A stretch of 64,000 bases of DNA, taken from assembly GCA_030762175.1 (NCBI GenBank), contig CM060842.1, forward strand, positions 47,077,001 to 47,141,000, written 5' to 3'. Position 1 is the stretch's first letter. Each line of letters starts with the position of its first letter. Shown here one piece after another: positions 1-11,100 of the stretch. Both the position numbers and the translations under genes were made by a program. The DNA comes from Metallyticus violacea (Eukaryota; Arthropoda; Insecta; Mantodea; Metallyticidae). The notes beneath the pieces were generated by a model. The model had not been told where the DNA came from and did no database searches. It saw only the letters and a list, made by a program, of their open reading frames with translations.

Positions 1-345
1 TGGTGCACTTTTGCCAGCGTTTGGGACACCGCGTTGTTGCGGTGAAAGAGCACTTGGTCGTTTTTTCTTCACTTCAAGTTTTAACAGACCGACATTACAG
101 CATGATAGACTCTTGCTGTTGCTCTTTCTTTTCCAAATAGTATATGAAGACCATTTCTTAAGAATAATAAAAAATTCCAGTAACAACTTCCCGACATAAA
201 AGCGGACTTTACCTTCTTCGGCACAATTTCGCCAGTAGTTATCCACTGCTTTGACTGTTACTTCAACTATTTTGTAATGGTGGATCCAAGTTTCGTTCAT
301 AGCTGCAAATCAATGCAAAAGTTCTGCGGAATTCGATTAAACATC
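1..345 (-). pseudogene. Mariner-type transposase relic, runs off window start
   Basis: The minus strand, read in shifting frames, gives pieces typical of the middle of a mariner transposase. NETWIHHY lies at about 268-310; the family usually has D-E-T-W there, so the first catalytic Asp appears as Asn. Further along are an EKGKVRFY-like stretch and a KKRPSALSP block just upstream of where the second catalytic Asp would fall. Several frameshifts and stops break it. No terminal inverted repeat is visible and the 3' part lies outside the window. The family assignment is by eye from motif order, so the exact mariner subfamily is open. Confidence 0.6.
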
Positions 346-387
346 GCTAAACACTTCCCCCATATAGTCAAATCGCAATAACCATCC

Positions 388-445
388 TGACACGCTGATG
401 ACCTGAGATGTTAGAGAGCTGCCGTAAATAAATCAATTCTTGACA
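388..445 (+). mobile_element. 3' fragment of SINE family B
   Basis: About 50 bp match the 3' end of the SINE at 14593-14870: a CGCTGATGACCTGAGATGTTAG core followed by a GTAAATAAATC tail. Only the terminal hairpin and tail remain. A weak TGACA direct repeat (388-392 and 441-445) may be what is left of a target duplication. Confidence 0.55.
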
Positions 446-589
446 TATCTACATCAGATATCTCACGGAAGGCATTTTCACTCAACAATCTCTCATTGTG
501 CCATAGACTGATGCAATTAATTCGTATATTCTTTGTACTGATCTCAGTTGCAAGGTCAGAGCGTGCTTTATCTTCGGTACATATATGAC
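446..589. other. Unassigned AT-rich spacer
   Basis: Nothing recognisable is seen here between the SINE fragment and the dispersed repeat. Confidence 0.5.
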
Positions 590-1160
590 CACTGTAACTG
601 TATATTTATATAGGTATTCGCTGCTCGGTTAAATTTGTGTGCGCTCTTGCTCAGCTAAAAACCTTACTTTTCTCTTGAATCTTTGACATTTTCTTTCCTT
701 CTCTTACCGGTAAGTAGCGTCTTGCTCTCTTACTCTTTTCTTTATATCTACTTATCGACACATAGCAGTCGACTCTAGTCTTTGGAATCGATAACTACTT
801 GTGTACTCCGGGATTATCCTTGCTCAAGGATATCGTGTAGGGTGGGAACTCGTGTTTCATGGATCTGCGACGATGCTCTGCAGATCCATTCACAAAATTC
901 TTTTTTTGAAATTCGGTAAATTAGAAACCTGACTTATTGTTTATGATGAAAACAGTGACTTGAGTAGCTAATTAATTACTTATTGTATGTATATTTTTCT
1001 TTACATTTAACTTTTTATTGTCTTGCAGTGAGGTTTTCATTGTAATTGTTTGTAGCCTGGTTTACTCGTTATGATCCATATTGGAGCTGTTTTCTTAACA
1101 AATCCAACCATCATGGTTTGGCCATATGGGGAAGATTTGTAAGAGAAATTTATGTGCTAA
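590..1160 (+). repeat. Dispersed repeat, copy 1 (LTR- or promoter-like)
   Basis: This block aligns by eye, with gaps, to the reverse complement of 24050-24545. Shared landmarks are TATTCGCTGCTCGGTTAA, GCTCTTGCT, TAGTCTTTGG followed by GATAACTACTTGTG, a GTTTTCATTGTAATTGTTTG stretch, and CATCATGGTTTGG. A TATA-like TATATTTATATAG stands at about 601-613 and a splice-donor-like GGTAAGT at 709-715. The layout could be a diverged LTR or a duplicated promoter/exon. No TG...CA ends or coding region were found to decide. Confidence 0.55.
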
Positions 1161-1643
1161 ATACTCGTTGAGACTATTTTTAGTTAATTTTATTATTTAA
1201 TATGTATTTAATGTAAAATTTAGTATGAAATATATCTAATGTAATATCTTAGTGAAATTAAATGTATCTAGTGTATTATAAAAGCACATACGTCGGACCC
1301 TTGCGACTATTGAAGCTTTGCTGTTAATGATTTCATTGAAATAAATACACTACCACCACCACTACAAGAATTATGCTAACGATAATGGTACTTAATGCGT
1401 TTTTGAGCAATTTCCTGAAAACTTACTGCCGTTCTACAAGATCCTCATATTGTGAAACTTCAGGGTTCTAACATTGTAAACGGTGCCAAAATGTTATTTA
1501 TTTTATTGCTACTAACTTTCCCAGGTATATTCCTTTATTTGTGACAGATTACAAAATGCATACATTTTAATCCATTACAATCTCTCATTTCCGTCAGTCT
1601 GATGAATCCGTAGATATGTAAACGAGTGTCAGTGGATCCACAA
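1161..1643. other. AT-rich flank, no gene
   Basis: AT-rich DNA with an AATAAA followed by a short CCA-rich run near 1340-1372. It may be the 3' continuation of the dispersed repeat, but no clear match to the second copy was found past about 1160. Confidence 0.4.
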
Positions 1644-2822
1644 GGCCCAGTTTCATAAAGCTTATAATTAATATTTTAGTAAAAAGGTAATAATAGTAAC
1701 TAATATTCTTAGTGTAATGTGTAATGAAATTATTAATTAATAATATTAGTTAGTAGTACATGTCCTCATAGTATTAACAAATTTTTCATAAAGCAGCAAA
1801 GCTAATAATATTTCTTCATATTATTGCTCTGAGTTCCACGAGTGTATTTTAACTAATAACTGCATTATTGGCAAAAACTAATTGCAAAGTAGGGTTGGGA
1901 TTTGGAGAAAAACTTTTGAAACCATAAAATTACAACATTCTGACTCAAATAATGATGAAGAGCATGTGTATACACGTCGCCCGAGTAAATTCAGGCGAAG
2001 AACATGCTATAATCACATGGAACAAACAATAAAATGAGAGATTTGGAGCAAACTTTTATATTTTTGGACATGTATTTGAAAGAACCGATTAATATGTTAG
2101 AAGTAATAACACGCTATCTGCAAAGCATTGACATGAAATTGCACCCCAATGATTAGACAGTGGTATGCAGCATCATCGTGTATCTGACATCCATAGAGTT
2201 TCTACAGGCAATTTGCAGAACTGTGCACAGAGTTGTCGATGTTTAAATGACGCCCTTCTGCAAGATGTGAACATTCACAAATATTGATGCATCAAAAAAG
2301 TTTGAACCAGCATTGGCAAACATTCACTGATGTATTATCAGTGTATGTATTATCATATATTTGGGTATGATAGTTTGTCTTTTGGATTGGTTTTATTGAG
2401 ATTTTGAATTTGTGTGTTAATGATTTTAGCTAGAAATTCTATTTTTCGTTAACGCTTATGTGTGAGCCAGACTTAGAATTCTCTTTAATTCAAGGACTCC
2501 ACACAAGAAGCTCAGTTTCTTCAGCATATTTTCATTTTTAACCCATTTTCAGATACCACTGTAAGCTGAATATCAAGAAATAAATACTGTCGGTAGTATT
2601 ATGAAAAAGTAATATCTTCAAATCACCATAGAATAATAATTCAATGAAATAGCTTTCAATGATATGCCAATGCAGTGCTACAAACGGCATAAACATAGTG
2701 TGTTGCTGTAACCAGTTTTAACCATATAGAAACACGAATGATCATGCATACCACAACCTCAGTTTAAATAAGCTGAAAAATGAACAATAAATAATTGTAT
2801 AGAACAATTATGGAACTGGATT
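1644..2822. mobile_element. Possible decayed PIF/Harbinger-like element
   Basis: The left end GGCCCAGTTTCATAAAG resembles the terminus of the Harbinger element at 10863 (GGACCAGTTGTATAAAG). An imperfect inverse match, ATTATGGAACTGGATT, lies at about 2807-2822. Inside, near 1965-2005, a frame reads YTRRPSKFRRR, and near 2185-2235 another reads STGNLQN, both faintly like HARBI1 N-terminal blocks. No clean TAA duplication is seen. This is tentative. Confidence 0.27.
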
Positions 2823-3059
2823 TTCTTAACTATAGAGTTATTTTTATGAGTCTAATAATATTGACACAGGGCACTGGAGATGAAGCATTATTGGATATGT
2901 TGCTTATTTACTTTCTGTAGTTTTAACGCTTTAGTAAATTATGACAGAATAACGAATAAAATGCATGGCGATGATTGTTGGATGGATAAGCGATCAATTT
3001 TTTTTTACTCTACAAGCGAACATAAGACCTAACGAAGTAATGTATTTGTTATGATTAAG

Positions 3060-3865
3060 TCTATTCAGATATATGGAAATGAAATATGGGGATGGGGAGA
3101 GCTGAACGTGTAAATAAAATTCAAGTCGATTTTTGAAAAAGGAATCTCGGGCTCTCCAAAGGAACGTCAAACTGTAGGGTCATGAGGGACGTGGATTGCT
3201 ATGAGGATAAGGTTAACAGCGAAATAAAGACGGTGAAATACTGGCTTAGACTCAGGCAAGAAGACCAGTCCACACTTCGCTCTAAATGTTATAGACACCA
3301 GATACAAAACATAACACTAACGTTTTGGGTTGCAAAGGTGGAAAGAGAACTCGGAAGAATAGGCCTGGGTTCAGTATGGTAACGTGGTAACATAAATAAT
3401 TAAAACGTATGCAAGAAGATTAAAACAAGGCTAGATGATATCAGCAGGCAGGAAATCGAGGCAGAATGTAATACGAAAGTTTCCTTGAACCTATCAAATG
3501 AAATTACACTAATATGGAGTAAAGAGGTATATATGCTCGTTCCAAAGAGAAGGCCGAGATCAAGAATAGCCTGGCTTAGACTAGGAGGTTGGAAGGCTAA
3601 AAAATAACGGATAATTCTAGAAGGAGAATCTGCCCATTTTGTGCAGAGGAGGAATGGGTACATATTCTGGCAGAATGTACCCACTAGGAACACCTGAAAA
3701 ACGCTCTTCCCAGAAAACTTTTTAAGTCAATTAGAGGTCGAATGTTATGCTGGGATCTGTTTGCAAACCACGATAATTGGTTAAATATGGGCATTTTCTT
3801 AGACAAAGTGCCTGAAGCAGGAAACGATTTATTAGCTAGTTGGAACACTATAAATAATATAATTA
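3060..3865 (+). pseudogene. Non-LTR retrotransposon 3' ORF relic with zinc-knuckle tail
   Basis: Broken frames on the plus strand give an EIWGWG motif (about 3080), a region around YWLRLRQED (about 3238), and a C-terminal CPFCAEEEWVHILAEC at about 3635-3682. That last piece is a C-x2-C-x6-H-x4-C knuckle of the kind that ends many non-LTR retrotransposon polyproteins. The upstream reverse transcriptase core is missing, as expected of a 5'-truncated copy. Multiple stops and frameshifts show it is dead. A related fragment lies inverted at 46960-47530. The clade is uncertain; the I/R1-like groups are the best guess. Confidence 0.6.
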
Positions 3866-4023
3866 TAAATAATATGTAATATGTTTCCATTCATATACTG
3901 TAAATACCGCTGCTAATATTTTAAAAATATTTATTTATTATTAATATTGTCTTACTTTTATTTTATTTATTCCTCTTTCTAATTGTGTACCATACTTAAG
4001 CATGTACGGTCTACGATCCATGC

Positions 4024-4072
4024 ATAAAATATATTTGTAATGTGTATGTAAAATATATTTGTAATGCGTATA
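4024..4072. repeat. Short tandem duplication, period about 26
   Basis: Two nearly identical units, AAAATATATTTGTAATG followed by (T/C)GTAT, lie side by side. Confidence 0.7.
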
Positions 4073-4147
4073 TGGACTTTTATAACAATAAATACAAGTT
4101 TAGTTTATTTCACAATGGTACTCAATAGCTTGTGTTATCTTGTTTAT

Positions 4148-4470
4148 TCAACTAGCAGTATTTTGTTTTTCCTCCTCGCCGGGAAGATACTTCCCGAGTT
4201 TATACCTATGAAACTGAACCCAAACGCAAATGCCAGTCGCTATCAGCAAAACGTTTTCCACAAGCCAGCAATCTGCAGGAAGAGTATCCTCATCCTTGGT
4301 GTGGAACTTCCGGTCATCTTGGCCTTTACAGACTCGTTCTTCCTCAGATAAGCTCCAGAAGGAACTACAGTAAAGCAATTCAGGAGTTTCCTTTGGTACA
4401 ACCTTAATGCATGAAGCATTCACATTGGCCACAGCATTTCCGAAACACGCATTGAGGAAAAGTATCCATT
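4148..4470 (-). CDS. Unrecognised ORF of about 100 codons, one TM segment
   Basis: An uninterrupted minus-strand frame ends in TAG at 4148-4150. A strict start would be the GTG at 4430-4432. The open frame continues upstream to about 4470, where KWILFLNACFGNAVA looks like a signal peptide but lacks an ATG. The body is Cys- and acid-rich (ELLYCSSFWSLSEEERVC), followed by a hydrophobic segment ENVLLIATGICVWVQF and a basic then acidic tail. Base composition is clearly less AT-rich than the flanks. It could be an exon, a processed copy of a small single-pass membrane protein, or chance. I do not recognise the family. The opposite strand also has a 95-codon frame, which I judge less protein-like. 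Confidence 0.35.
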
Positions 4471-6205
4471 TGGTTTAAGAATTTGGTTTGGAAAGAGAGA
4501 ACTATGTGAATATCGTTTTATTATTTGTTAGGAAAATGGGCGCTATACACGAAAGTTCAGTGATTGCCGTACCTAGGCATAAAAACATAATCATTTCTGT
4601 CACTGCCACAGATTATTTGCCTTACATGTCCGAGTAAAGTGAAAGGGAATTGGCAGGGATTATAGAAAACAAAAAGGATGCGCATTTTAAACAACCTATG
4701 TCTACTCGCTGTTAAAGCTCTATCTTTGTCAATTAATTTGAGCTATTTTTAAACCTTGACTTTCTTCATAATCAGGACGATATTTTACAAATAGCTCAGA
4801 CATATCAAATTATTAAATCCTAAAACAAAAACATATTTAAGGTCATCATTGCGTGATGCATTCGTATGACTCGTCGGAAATATAAACTTGATCAAAACTT
4901 TAAAATTACTATATTTTCTACATCTATTATTGTGGATGATCACAAATACTTGTATATTTTAGCGAATTATTTTTCACATTTTCCGAAATTAATTTTATAA
5001 CGTAAATATTTTATTATATTGTTTAATATGGATCGTTTGTCTTATGCAGCAATATGAGCTAATATATGTTAATGTTAAATGTTGTTAGAAAACTGGAGCT
5101 CTTGTTCTCAACCAATACTTAATAATGTGCCTTTTGTTTGAAACGTATTTTTTATTTAACAAAAGTACAACTAATTTCAATACATTAGTTACATGGTTTT
5201 GCAGCAAATTCGAATAGAAAAGTCACAAATAACTATACAGTATAATCGTATGTCTAGCATATAATTTAAAATGCTTTTATTTTTGTTGTTTTATATGATT
5301 ATATTAATAATCAAAATTAAAATACTTATTTATAAAATTTAATCCTGTTGCCTATCAAGCAACAAGGCAAATGATTATAACAACCTGTAATCGTGAGCAT
5401 TTACTGCATTTCCCATTGCGACCTTAACACACGTATATGCGTTAGTATTAAGGTGGCATTAGATTATTAGGAACATCTGGCGGTAAGAAAGGAAGAACTG
5501 TTGATAATGAAGTCAGTACGGTCATAAGGAATTTTGACAGAGACTGACAGCTCCTCTTGTCCGAGCAATAGAACGGGCAGTGTTTCTATTTTGCACGGTC
5601 TATACTCAACCATGATCTACGTACAGTGGTTTATCTCATGTAGTGCTACAGTTGAGTAAGCAATACATTTCTCTGAAAGCTGTTTCGTAGTTGGAAGGCT
5701 TGTAAGCTCCAGTAGCGGTCTTGAACTAGAAACCAGATAACCTACAATGTTAAATATTTAGGTTCCTTCATTACTAGATTAAAAAATACTTAGCTATCGA
5801 ATAGAGCTGAACAGGGCCCAAATAACGCCATAAATTTAAGCTGTCGATTTATAATTAAATTGTAGGTACATGAACTAAAAATATTTAAACTAAACGTTCA
5901 TAGATGCATTCCTTTGGTTCCCAATGCAGTATCCTCTATAGAGTTCGCTTTTTAATTTGTGGGCTAGGCTTTCGTCATGTTGCCTGGCTAGGTTTTTATT
6001 ATTTTTTTCGTACTTTTTTATGATCCTCAAAATATAAACCCTAGGAAACTTTATGCGCTGACTACGAACACATTTGCGTCATCGTTTCATGCATTTCATT
6101 CATCGTGAAAAAGAACCTGGTAGTTGAAGGGAGGTTAAATGCTAAAGGGGGAGGGGGAAATGTAAATATTTTGTAGAGAATAACAAATTTGCAGATGAGT
6201 GCAAC
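4471..6205. other. AT-rich spacer, no gene seen
   Basis: No coding region, SINE head or inverted termini were recognised in these 1.7 kb. Confidence 0.5.
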
Positions 6206-6208
6206 ACA

Positions 6209-6226
6209 TTTATTATTATTATTATT

Positions 6227-6263
<37 letters not shown>

Positions 6264-6270
6264 CATCATC
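6209..6270. repeat. Compound microsatellite (ATT)n(ATC)n
   Basis: A run of ATT units passes into a run of ATC units, directly upstream of the reverse transcriptase relic. Read as protein it gives the poly-Leu/poly-Ser start of a spurious ORF. Confidence 0.95.
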
Positions 6271-6279
6271 GTCATCTCT

Positions 6280-7115
6280 TCACGTGCGTTCTGAAAGAAG
6301 TCTTCAGACAACTACAATTGGACAACAGCTATGGTATCAACATAAATGGTACCAGACTAACCGACCTAAGATTCGTGGATGATGTGTTATTTTCGAGAAC
6401 ACTCGAAGACCTACAACAGATGCTTCCAGAACTAAACAAGTACAACAATCTCGTCGGCTTCATGATGAACCACACTAAAACTTAAATAATGACCAACGCG
6501 TCAAAAAGACAATAGAAATAAATAGTGAAGAGATTTATTATGTGAATGAATGCATATACTTAGGCCAAACGGACTCATTTGACCATAAAACGGATAAAGA
6601 GATTAAGAAGAGAGTTGCACAAGCTTGGAAAGCCTTCTGGTCTCAAAAGTTCATGTTGCAAGACACGAAACTGAGACTCGAGGTACTCAACTCGTGTGTC
6701 TTCTCGGTGCTGATATATGGATGTCAAACCTGGTCTCTTACCGACAGACAGCGGCAGAGCATAGCAAAATGTCAAAGAAACGTGGAGAGGAAGATCCTAG
6801 GTATAATTGAGAGACAAGATTAGACTGTAGACTGTAGGAAATCAAGAACGAGAAAGCATCATGGACAGAGCTGCAGTGATAAAATGGAAATGGGGCGGAA
6901 ACGTTGCGAAGTAACAGCAGGACAGATGGGCGCAGATAACCACTGTGGGACCCTACGCAGGACACAGGACTCCAGGACAACCGAAAAGATGATCAGATAC
7001 ATTCAAGGAGCATCTCGGGGTTTCATCGCCCGCAATAGAAATGAGTGGAATAGAAGTGGCAAGGACTCAAAAAGGGCAAGAAACTATAAAACATTAAAAA
7101 CATTTTTTCCTAACT
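6280..7115 (+). pseudogene. RTE-type non-LTR reverse transcriptase relic
   Basis: The first frame (to 6485) carries the catalytic box as FVDD at 6372-6383, within LTDLRFVDDVLFSRTLEDL. The next frame (6542-6823) has YLGQTDSF, then the palm/thumb signature VFSVLIYGCQTWSLTD and the QRNVERKILGI block. A third part (about 6880-7110) decays from the usual KWxWAGH...RW...GRP tail: KMEMGR, then RWAQ and PYAGHRTPGQP in shifted frames. This order fits the RTE group of endonuclease/reverse-transcriptase elements. The endonuclease domain and 5' part of the reverse transcriptase are absent. At least two frame changes and several stops make it non-functional. Confidence 0.75.
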
Positions 7116-7204
7116 CAGGTGGAATAGCTCACGTGAGTAACAAAATAAGCTTTTCCCTCTAGCAGAAAGCCCTAGCCCTTTACGGAAAATAATGTGTTCT
7201 TTCA

Positions 7205-7222
7205 TTATATTATTATTATTAT

Positions 7223-7268
<46 letters not shown>

Positions 7269-7270
7269 TT
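7205..7270. repeat. (TTA)n/(TAA)n self-complementary microsatellite
   Basis: A TTA run is followed directly by a longer TAA run, so the tract can fold on itself. It sits about 90 bp after the end of the RTE relic and may derive from its 3' simple-repeat tail. Confidence 0.9.
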
Positions 7271-7519
7271 GCATGATCTACTGTGTCAACCTAAATGTGT
7301 AGAGAAAATCCGAGATTCTAAGCGGTACCGTCGCATTTTCCCCACGGCTCTCTAGGGCAATCACCTAGTCTCTCCAAGCCCAATTTTTAACAAGACTCGT
7401 TGAGTAAGGCGACAGCTAATCATACACTTTTGAATGCGCAGGAAATGAAGAAGTTTGGTGGAACCAAACTAGGAAAACGGAAGAATCGAGAGAAAGAGAG
7501 AGAGAAGAGGAAGAAGAAG

Positions 7520-7612
7520 AATTCCTACTTTGTCCATCACAATACAACACTTCGCCACGGTGACCGAACTCCTGTTCCCAGTCCTGCCAATGCATGGCTT
7601 GAGTATTAACAT
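7520..7612 (+). pseudogene. Possible histidine acid phosphatase fragment
   Basis: The frame reads SYFVHHNTTLRHGDRTPVP followed by SPANAWLEY and a stop at 7607-7609. RHGxRxP is the catalytic signature of histidine acid phosphatases (the His forms the phospho-enzyme), and in that family it sits near the mature N-terminus, usually followed by Pro-rich sequence and a Trp. Nothing else of the family (Gly-Gln-Leu-Thr block, HD motif) is visible nearby. Upstream the frame is a low-complexity Lys/Arg/Glu run. It may be a stray exon, a pseudogene piece, or a chance match. Confidence 0.3.
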
Positions 7613-9102
7613 GTGAAGAAAAAACTTGGAACTAAAGTATTTGAGTGTATACGTCATTTGACACCAAGTCTCGAGGACAAAGCGAGTCTACGTCAGAACT
7701 GTGAGCACCTCGTGATATGAGTGGGCTTTCCCACGTTCGCTAGGAAGTGTGACCAGCAGCATGTGCCTGATTCTGAGCCAAGAACGAAAGCCAAGCATAG
7801 TGACACACAAATGATGTGACATATTTTGCTTGCATGTTCACGTAGGTGCTTCTGAAAACTCTTCTACTTCACAACACTGTCCTGTGTCTTGAGCTCTTGT
7901 ATTGGGACTGGTGATGATGACGCTCTTTAGAACTTTGCCATATGTTTCCTAGAGGAGTCGTTTGTTTGCAATCGTCCGGAAATGACATGCTCTGCTGAAG
8001 AGGGATAAGTTGCGCTCTAAATGTTACAAAACTGCGTACTTCGTGTTTTGGTGGGCAAGATATCTTGAATAAAGGAGGGAGAAGCACGGAAAAAAAGAAG
8101 GAAGCGGCATTTTGAACACATTGAATGAGGGAGGTGTCTATGTACACGGAAAGATGACTTCATTTGAACGAATACTAAAACAAAGGCACGATTTCACTGC
8201 ATTTACAAACTCCACTCTCGTGCATCCTGCCTTTCTCGCTTACTCAGGGTTTCTTAATCCAGCATCGGACAGCATATGAGCCGGCTGGATATTAATCAAC
8301 TACAGAACTTCTCTCCAGAGGAAATGTTTACTGTAATGATGGAGTGCAGAGGGAATACTTACCTCGCACATGTCAATGTGCTTCCTATAAGTATAATGAA
8401 TGTATCACGGTCAAAGTAGAGACAGATTATTGTGAACAATTGTTGGTAAATGTGAACATTTTCCAAAAATATATGTAAAGGTTACAAATATGTTTATTTA
8501 CTAATATTGAGGAAATTGTTAACAATTGCATTCCCTTTTGGTAAAAGTTGGAAATGTATCGTCCCACTTCTTAGTTTACATGCTCTCCAGCTGAGGGACA
8601 CTATTGCACTAGTCATAAGAAAATAGCTGATAAGAATATTATTTACGTGTTTTATTTACATGTGGATTGAGGTATTTTATTTATAATTAAAAATTGCTTC
8701 TCAAAAGAATTTTACGCCTTATCAGTTCACGATTGTTTTGTTTCGTTGCGAAATTTATTTGAATGATAAAATAGACGCGATACTTTGCTAAAACTATGAA
8801 ACTCCATTGGATATCTTGTAGCCAACTTTCATTTTATTTTAGTAATTGTTTCTTAGCGTTTTCACAAGGTAACCTTAATTTGATAAAAATTATCTTGGAA
8901 TTTCATACTAGCGTATAACATAATCCAAAACGTAGGCTGATGTTAATAAAATATACAACCACTGATCACAAAAATGTGTAAAATTATTTATTGAGGTTTC
9001 AAGAATACCACAGCTCCTTTACACAAGCACCTGAGGGCTATCCATATGAAATCGGACAGCAAAACTCCGTCTATGTTTATATTTAACTGAAACTTTGTGT
9101 AC
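7613..9102. other. Spacer without recognised genes
   Basis: Mixed composition, somewhat GC-richer to about 8350, then AT-rich. No domain, SINE head or inverted repeat was recognised. Confidence 0.5.
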
Positions 9103-9111
9103 TTATAGAGA

Positions 9112-9167
9112 TTATTATGATTATTATTGTTTAAGGGGCGCAAAACAGCTAAGGTCATTAGCGCCCA
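9112..9167 (-). mobile_element. 56-bp micro-retroinsertion with 9-bp target duplication
   Basis: Perfect direct repeats TTATAGAGA at 9103-9111 and 9168-9176 bracket 56 bp. On the minus strand the insert is a stem GGGCGC (9161-9166), a loop of about 19 nt, the stem GCGCCC (9136-9141) and an AT-rich tail of AAT units. This is what an extremely 5'-truncated LINE or SINE insertion would look like, leaving only the 3' hairpin and tail. A sister copy is at 11051-11100. Confidence 0.8.
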
Positions 9168-9185
9168 TTATAGAGACAGGAGAGA

Positions 9186-9493
9186 TTTGTTTGATTTAAA
9201 TTATTTACGGACACTCTTTAGCATCTAAGGTCCTCAGCATCTCATTCAAATCAGGGCGTGAAACAGCCGACAAATTTTGCCCAGAGGCCTTTTCTTTCAG
9301 GCTTGAGGTTCTTTATCGTGCCAACAATGTAGCACACGGAACCCATGGCTTTACTTTCTTTCTGAAGGAAGCTATACTTAGGATTTTTACACCAGAAAAA
9401 AAAATCGATCGATCCTGGCGGGTTTGAACCCGCGATCTTGGGTTTAGAAGGCAAGTATGATTACCACTACACCACCAGGATCGACGAGCAGAT
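9186..9493 (-). mobile_element. SINE family B, full length, tRNA-headed
   Basis: The target duplication AGGAGAGA is seen at 9178-9185 and 9494-9501. On the minus strand the 5' head has a pol III A box in GGTGTAGTGGTAATCA and a perfect B box GGTTCAAACCC (within 9419-9434). The body carries CTTCAGAAAG and AACCTCAAGCCTGAAAG, and a tail GTCCGTAAATAATTTAAATC. The anticodon-loop area reads CCTTCTAAACC, loosely like tRNA-Arg(TCT). It landed immediately beside the 56-bp micro-insertion. Confidence 0.85.
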
Positions 9494-9501
9494 AGGAGAG
9501 A

Positions 9502-10862
9502 GCAAGCTTCATGCAAAACATGGGTAATTCATCACTAATAGTTTCTACGACATGATTATTAAGCTATAGTATTTTTTTTTTATTTCAGAATAAATAATAT
9601 GAAATGTTTCGGTATGTAAAACAGAATTAATATTAGATGAAGGTTTCTGATAATGTTTTCTGTAAATAGCTCTTTATTAAATATTATTTCGTCCTAAAGG
9701 GTTACTTGTGGAATTAGGTTGTTTCGCTATCTTGCAGTCACTTTAAAATATTTTTGAATTCATGTTAATTACTTGTATATAATAAGATAACATTTATCGG
9801 AGTATTGGAATCTTTAACAGGAAGCGAGAAAATAATGAATGAAGTGGGGGTTGTTCCAAAGTATTTCCGCTCACATGTACAATACTCAACTTTAGTACTT
9901 GCTCAACCCTTAAAAAAAAAAAAAAAGGGAGATGGGTGAATTCCAAAAGCATAACTTGGATAATGGACGGGGACTCTAGGACACTTTATTTCAGGACATA
10001 ACAGAGGGATTTTAAGACAATATATCAATTATTGAAAACAAAGAGAGTATATTTATTGAATAAAATGGCAGACAGTTTGAGTGTTGGAAAAAAGCTGAAA
10101 TTGTTATATTTGCTGAATTTTAGCATACAGAAAGCTTAAAGCTCGTTTAACTCATTTTGCATATACACAATAGAGTGGAAGAGGGGGAAAATGTCATACC
10201 TGTGCTTCGCACCCTCCGATAACAATGATCTTAAATTAAGAAAACCCACAGTCCACTGTTAAGTTTAATAGTTGTTTAAAACAAATTAGAAATAACAATT
10301 TGTTGATCTTTTAACCTACCCGATGTCTTTCTTTTTTTCCTCTCGAGTTTCTATAATGCATTTTCTTGCTTCTCTGTGCTGTTCGTCTTTAATCAAGCCT
10401 GCATTCCCCATTTTTCTGTACAGCATGACTGATTCATCCTCCTTAACTTCCTCTTTCCTTTCTATTAACTCTTTTCGCATTTCTTCCTCTTAGTTCAGCT
10501 TTCTTCTCCTTCAATTCTGGTCTTTATTGCTGCTGTTTCTTTCCTACTCTTCGGTTTATTTCCCGTCGTCGTAATGGAAGGATTTTCTTTGCATCTGCTA
10601 ACGCGACAGCCACCTGAAAACCTCCCGTGTATCATTCACGGGACATTTGCTAACTTTTCTCTGTTAAGCGTACCGCCAACCATAAATGCTCAATTTATCT
10701 TCATCATTATCATTACATTTCCTCCCTGCTGCAAGACATACGTTCCTTGCAATCTCAGTAGCGAAAATGCTCTTCATGACATCAGGACACAAATTCTTCT
10801 CAAGCATTTTACTATTTTTCACTGGAACTGTTTTATTTAAGTTTGCGTCCTTTAGCCACTAA
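9502..10862. other. AT-rich then pyrimidine-rich spacer
   Basis: AT-rich to about 10300 with an A14 run near 9912. From 10320 to 10560 it is strongly pyrimidine-rich (TTTC/CTTC runs). No gene recognised; the plus-strand frame at 10574-10840 shows no domain. Confidence 0.5.
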
Positions 10863-11050
10863 GGACCAGTTGTATAAAGAGTTAAGTTGAGTTTAGGGCA
10901 CAAAATTAACCATTAGCTATACTTAACTTGGACATTTTGGTTATATAAACTCTAATCTAACCTCAAATTATATATAACTCGCAAACTTTCACAAGTTAAA
11001 GCGCTAACTAGAGTTTAGTAATTTTTAAATAAAACATTTCCCAGACACAG

Positions 11051-11100
11051 ATGGGCGCTAATGACCACAGCAGTTTTGCGCCCTTAAGCAATAATCATCA
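11051..11100 (+). mobile_element. 50-bp micro-retroinsertion with 10-bp target duplication
   Basis: Perfect direct repeats CCAGACACAG lie at 11041-11050 and 11101-11110. The 50-bp insert is a stem GGGCGC (11053-11058), a 19-nt loop, the stem GCGCCC (11078-11083) and the tail TTAAGCAATAATCATCA. It is the same element as the 56-bp insertion at 9112 in opposite orientation. It is nested inside the Harbinger relic and is therefore younger than it. Confidence 0.85.

Noticed and set aside
709..715. Splice donor GGTAAGT marking an exon
   Set aside because: Not conserved in the second copy of the repeat and no coding frame leads into it.
6189..6280. Poly-Leu/poly-Ser N-terminus of the 98-codon ORF
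   Set aside because: Translation of the ATT/ATC microsatellite; only the part after it is reverse transcriptase.
9400..9490. Functional tRNA gene on the minus strand
   Set aside because: Followed by a SINE body and flanked by a target duplication; repeated at 14593-14870.
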